8,895 nucleotides of DNA from a bacterium (GTDB lineage: Bacteria > Patescibacteriota > Minisyncoccia > Minisyncoccales > CG1-02-41-26). Below are positions 1 to 6,000 of this stretch, piece by piece; the stretch's first letter is position 1, and every line of letters starts with the position of its first letter. Below the pieces are notes generated by a model. It was not told where the DNA came from. It saw nothing but the letters and a program-made list of their open reading frames with translations, and did no database searches. Location: NCBI GenBank assembly GCA_018400675.1, contig JAGYMG010000020.1:1-8895 (forward strand), read 5' to 3'. Position numbers and translations under genes: made by a program.

Positions 1-3000
1 GGCGCCGGCTAAAGGCAAAGAGCCTGAAAGGATAGGCGGGGATAAGCGCGTTCCGAGGGATGATGGACGAGGGACGATGGACGAAAGGACGAGGGGAGAA
101 GATGAAAGACCAGAGGGGCCGAAGGCACCTGTCCAAAAACCTGAAACTGAAAAAGCAGCAGTTGAAACCAGAACTGATTCAGGCGCAGGTGTTCCTGCCG
201 AGGCAGTTAAAAGAGAAGAAAACAATACAAAACCTAAAACAATCAAAAGAGAAGAAAAAGATTCACAGAAATCTCCGGAAATTTCTGCCAATCCTGCCCG
301 CGGCCCGCCGGAAGTTAAACTAATTAACTACAGGGCTCTGGTAGATGGAAAACCCGGCTATGGGCTTACCATAGACGCAGATACCTTTACCGCATCCGAT
401 ATTCCTTACCTTTTAGGAAATACCGCCCGCACCTATTATCCGCTTCCGGTTAATTTTATCGAAGAACTCACTCAGAAAAGCAGCTTGCGCTTTTTGGTAA
501 TCAGCATCCCGCTGAATAAATCAGCCTATGACGAATTAAACAACTATTGGGGCAAAGAGGTACCATCTCCAGATAAAAGGATAACTATAAAAGATAACAA
601 TTATATCCCCTATATAAGAGAAGTCCTAAAAGCAGCCGAAGGCAAGTTAGAGGTAGCTTTTGAATTTGGTAATGAATACAACCTGCATTGGAAAGATTGG
701 TTTGGCAGCCAGGCTGAGTTGATGGATTGGTATAAGACTCTCCAAAAACATGCTGCTAATGTACATGACAAAGTTGGCAAGGATGTAATCGTTGCTACCG
801 CAAACGGAGAACTACCTTCTTTAAAACAGTTAAAGGCAGCTTCTGAGGTTGACCTTTGGGGGTTGAATGTTTACAGGCAAGCTTCTACCGCAGGGATAGC
901 CGATGAGTGGATTTATCTTTGTGAGCAGGCGGATTTAACCAAACCAATCTATCTATCTGAGGCAGGCAGAAACAGCTACCAAAGCCAAAAGGCCCAGGCA
1001 GAAGGAGTAAGCCGAATTTGGGATAAGGTTAAACAAAGAGGCCTTACCGTTACCTTTATGAGCTTTGAGGATAATATGCGCAAAGGAGGAGATCCTTACA
1101 AACAGGATCATAAAGAAGATTGTTGGGGCTGGCGCAGCCAGGACGGCCAGGCTAAAGCGGTTTATGAGTTGATGGAAAAAGAGTGGAAGCAGAATCTTCA
1201 GCCGGCTAAAGTATCGAAAGACAGCAGCCTAAAACATGAAAGCGAAAAAGTTGATTTACTGCGCCGGCAAAAGGCAGAAAGAGAAAGAAAACTCAATGCC
1301 CAGCTTAATGAAGCAGAAGCAGATATCAGCAAAAAGATTGATGATATTAAAGAGAGATTAACTGAGGTAAGAAGCGACTTAGCAAATATTAAAACACGCA
1401 GCCAGCAAGCTAAGGCAGAAGAAAAAACTAATCCAAAAGAAAATATAGACAGTATCAATGCAAATGTTAAAGAAATAGAAGAAGACTACCAGCAGTTGAA
1501 AGCTTCTATTGAAAAAGCTCTACATAACAGCAAAATCAAAAATAAAGATGAAATCATCTCAGTTTATCTAACCTTATCAGAAGAGATAGTCTCGGTATTA
1601 GGAGAAGTTGCCGAGCTGGGAGGGTTATCATTAGGGGCAGCTTTTGGCGGCAGGGCAGGACGAATCGCTGATTTAGGTACGGCAACCTATGGTATTTTAG
1701 ATTCGTCTATTTCGGTTACTCCGCTAGCTTATGCTGTAGCTTTAGACGCTCTAGTCGATATTATCCAGATGCCTACCGCCTCTTACTTTAAAAGAAGCGG
1801 CGGGATTATTATCCCCGATAAGGAGTTAGAAGGAAACGGACTTTTTGGAATTCTGAATGCCGGAAAATATGAAGACGGAAAAGGCTTTGGATTGGAGGTT
1901 AATTTAGGGGCAGCTAAGTTAAGGCTGGGAGCGCGTAAAGGTTTAGATATCAATCTTTCGCTTTTTGGCGATAATTTACCGGTAGTAGAAACCGATTACG
2001 GCAGCTATGACTTTTTCCCTTACCTTAACAAAGATAACCAGCTTGAGATAAAAGATGATGCCGGATCTTTAGACCTTAAGCTTCCTTCTGACGGTATAAA
2101 TGAATTCCTAAAACACCTTGCCGGCCGCCATATGGCGTTTAAAGATTATGACGGAGTTGTAGTATTTTCGCCTCGTCAAAAGCTTGCCTATATCGAAGCT
2201 GTACTTAATACTAATCCCGATTATCTTTATGCGGTCCAAAGAGACGGACACTACCAGATAATTTGGAGAATAGATAGCAAGGAGCAAAAAGCTGAAATTC
2301 TTTCGGTTGCCAAGATGTATTATTCGGCTGCTGATTACCAGGCAGAAAATTTTGAGTTTGAGACCGAGACCTTCCTTCGCGACATCAAGGCTTGGCAAAA
2401 AAATAATACTATCGCCTATATTCCGGGTATGGTTAATCTCTCTGATGTCACAGCAATGATAGAGTGCTTAAATAACTATGGCGGCAAAATTAATCCTACG
2501 ACTCACCACGTTGAAAAAATCCATAAGTCTCCTTATGAGGCTGGCCTAACCATTAAAAGGAAAGTACCGTTTTCAAAAGATAATAGCTTCGAGTTAGACA
2601 GCCAGGGAAAACTTATACAAGCTCAGGAACTAGCCGATATCAATCCGGTAACCGGTAATATTGTTATCCCGGGCAGGCTCTCGGCTCATATCGATCAGCT
2701 GCGTTCAGAGGGTAAATTCGGCAAACAGGCCATTAAGGTAGATGGAAGAGAGGTAACTTTAAATGTACCTTATACCAGATTGATTACTCCTTACGGAACC
2801 ATTCCTCTTTCGGCTAAACAACTAAACCAGCTTGAGGTTGCTACCTATCAGGTAAAGGCCGGGGATAATATCACTTATGAGTTCACAAATGGTATAGAAG
2901 ATAAAATTCGTCCCGGAACTTCGATTACCAAAGTTTTAATTGAGGTAGACGGAGTAGAGAAGGAAACAATCGCAATCTTAGATTATCCTGAACCTAAAGA

Positions 3001-6000
3001 TAAAGAAAGTATCTACGGCTGGATTGTTGAGCCTGATGGCAGTATCAATTCGGTGAAGAAACCGCAAGGCTTTACTCATGAGGTATCTAAAGAGGTAATC
3101 TTTAGCGCCAAAAAACCTCAGGCTCCCATAGATTACAGCTTAGAAAGAAAAGAACAGGCCAAAGAAAGAGAAGAGATAAAAGAGAATCCGCTTAAAGCTA
3201 AGATATTATCGGCAGCTTTATCAAGCGGTAACTATGATTATGAAAGAGGCCTGCCTCTGGGCGATACAGGCCGCTGGATAAAAGTTATCTATCCGATGGT
3301 TGAGACTTGGGAAGTTGGCGACAATCAAGAACAACATATCAACTGGGACAGCTTCGGCTTATCTGTAGGCCCGGTTATATCTTTAGGCCAGGATTTAGAT
3401 AAAGAAGTTCTTTATCAGTCAGGGAAAAAAGAAGGCAAGGTAAAACCAATCGAGGCCTCTCAGGTAAAAACTAAGATTGACCAGTTTGCTTCTTTAAAAA
3501 CACCGATTCAATTGTTTGAAGGCGAGTACAAGCAGCCTTCCCGCCTTAAGCCGGTTAAATCTTTACCCAATGAATTTAAAGCAAAATATTTAGAGATGTC
3601 TGATGGAAGGTTATTTATTCCGGGGCCGAAAGCAGAAGAGATTTATAAAGAAGCTTTGGCAAATTACGGGTTAGCAATTACCAAAGACCAGCTTCCTCGC
3701 TTATTGAGAGAAGAAGACCTTTCCAAGATAAAAAGAGTGGGGCAGTTAACTTCCCGGCAGTTGGAAGCGACACCGATAAGGGAAGAGAAAGGTGATTTTT
3801 ACCTTGGAAAAATAGAAATATCTGAAGGGAAAATAGAAATATCTGAAGATACTCTTGTTCTCTTGCCCGAAGACAATCAGGGCAAATTCGCTGTGGTTGA
3901 GACGGGAATTAAGACTCTTGAAGCCAGAAGAGGTAATCTTGAAAGTTGGGGTGTTGTATATGATGAGAAAAACATCTCAGTCTCAGAAGTTAGTTTAAAA
4001 GCCGCCGTTAAAGAAGGCCGTTTTTATACTAAAGAGACAGAAGAAGGTTATAAGGCATTTTTAATTAAATCCAAAGAAGCCGATGAATTTTATCCTTACG
4101 AACCGGGCATAAAAGCTTATAGATATATGAACGGCCTTTCCCGGAGCCATTTTACCGTGCCGGAGAAAATAGATAATGATTTAACTCAGGTAAGGTATCT
4201 GACCGAGAAAGAGCTGGTTGATGAAATAGAGAATGGTTCTCTCGAGCTTACGGTGGACGGCCAGAGCAAGGGTTCCTATATCATATACATTAACGGCAAC
4301 AAAGACAATGTACTTACTTACCCCTTATCAACTCTAGATAGAGATATCGATTTTTATAAAGGCAATCTCTACTTTAGCCAGGCCAGCGGCCTAAACACAA
4401 AAGAAGAAGGAAATAAAGTAGTGGCTTTTATCCAAAAACCTGATTTTAAAAACAACTATCTGATTACTCCAATTACCGACAGTAAAGAAGGAAGAGAATA
4501 CTTGCGCGAGAAGGCAGAAGCCGTACAAGCTAAGCAAGGCAATAATTGGCTATGGTATGAAGATAAAGATAATACCGGTACCTATAATGAAGGCATAGAT
4601 GAAATCTTAAAGCTTAACGCTTCTGCTTCTGACAGAGATTCTCAACAGGCAGAAGATTATCTGTTTAAAGGATACCGTCCTCTATATCAGACTATCGATA
4701 AAGACAGTAAGAAGCCGATAAAATTAAACTATGCCGGAGAAGCCCTGCTTGCTAAGCAGTATCAGGATTATCTGCTTCTGGTAAGAGCTGATGATTCAGT
4801 TAAATGGATTAAGGATAATAAGCTTTATGAAGATGACCAACTCCGCCTTGAGTTAGCCCAAGTAGTAAATGAGGGCGGCAGTTTGATGCGCCTAACTTCA
4901 AACGGCGCTGCCAGCGAATTTTATTATCCCGCAGAAAATATAGAAGACTCTCATGTACTTATTTTTAAACAGGACAGCCCTTCAGAACGTTACCGCTTAA
5001 GCAAAGAAGGAAAAAGAGAGTTTGTTGGCTATTCAATTGATATAGAAGGGGTAAAAGAGATAAGAGATTTATCGGGTGAGTTGCTTAAGCGGATAAAAGT
5101 AGCTAAACATACTCGTGACAGAGAAGGCAAGAATGTCGAAAAATACGTAGGTTATGGCGCCTGGGGTAAAGTCGTGATGGAAGCTTCTCTGGATAGCCGG
5201 GGTAATATTGTTAATATCATGGTCGATTTAGGCGAAGACGGCAATGTCTTAGGTAAACAAATCCTAAATAATCTAAATATAGATAATTCTTCCCAAATAG
5301 AAGCATCCCGCATTTACAATGACTTCCATAAAGAAGACGGTGAATATACTTATCATTTAACCAATCAATCCGGCTGGGCGGTTAATTTTGGCCAAAATAG
5401 TTTAGAAGTAAATGGTAGAACTATAGAGTTTGAATTAATGCGTCAGATTAATACAAACGGTGAAATAATTAGGGTCTTCGGTATTGATGAGAACTTAAAT
5501 GAAATCAGAATAAAAATTGACGAATCTGTGTTTGAAATTCTAGTAGTTAGAGAAGATGGGAGAGAAGGTTATGATACATATATAGTTGAGAGAAAAGAAG
5601 GAACTGATAGATATAAGGCAAAGTATCGCGTCTCTCGTTCAGATTCTTATAGATACAAGGAGCTTGTTAAAAAATGGCAGGAGAGTCCTAATACCAGAGA
5701 ATGGGATAGAAGTCTACAGGCGGTATTAAGAGATAGCAAAAGTTTATTGCCTGGTGCTGACGTACCTGATCCGGAAAATCTGGATTGGGCAAAAATTACT
5801 ATGTTTAATCCGCGTAAAGCTTCAATGGAAACGGGCCACTCCTACCAGGCGTTTAGAAACAGCGAAACTCCTTTGATTAGCATTACTCCTGATAACAACC
5901 GTATTTATGTAGCGGTTTCTGACGGCCAGGGTAACACCTTAGGCGGGGTAGAATATGTGGCTGATAGCAAGGAAGATTTAGTCAGTATTGCAGTTGACTT

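Noticed and set aside
77..79. ATG with a purine-rich GAGGG just upstream as the gene start
   Set aside because: The spacing to the purine run is only about 3 bases, the run belongs to the 7-base repeat, the frame is open upstream with similar linker composition, and no signal peptide follows.
60..323. + strand frame-3 open frame of 87 codons, Lys/Arg-rich
   Set aside because: It overlaps the Pro/Glu/Lys linker in another frame, where A-rich codons avoid stops. The giant frame continues past it with conserved domains.
1198..1458. Antisense open frame of 86 codons, Ser/Leu-rich
   Set aside because: It is the reverse complement of the Glu/Lys/Gln/Ala codons of the coiled coil, which automatically yields Leu, Phe and Ser. 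It only looks like a membrane protein for that reason.
2108..2398. Antisense open frame of 96 codons
   Set aside because: Fully covered by the + strand coding frame; no recognisable protein features. Chance opening.
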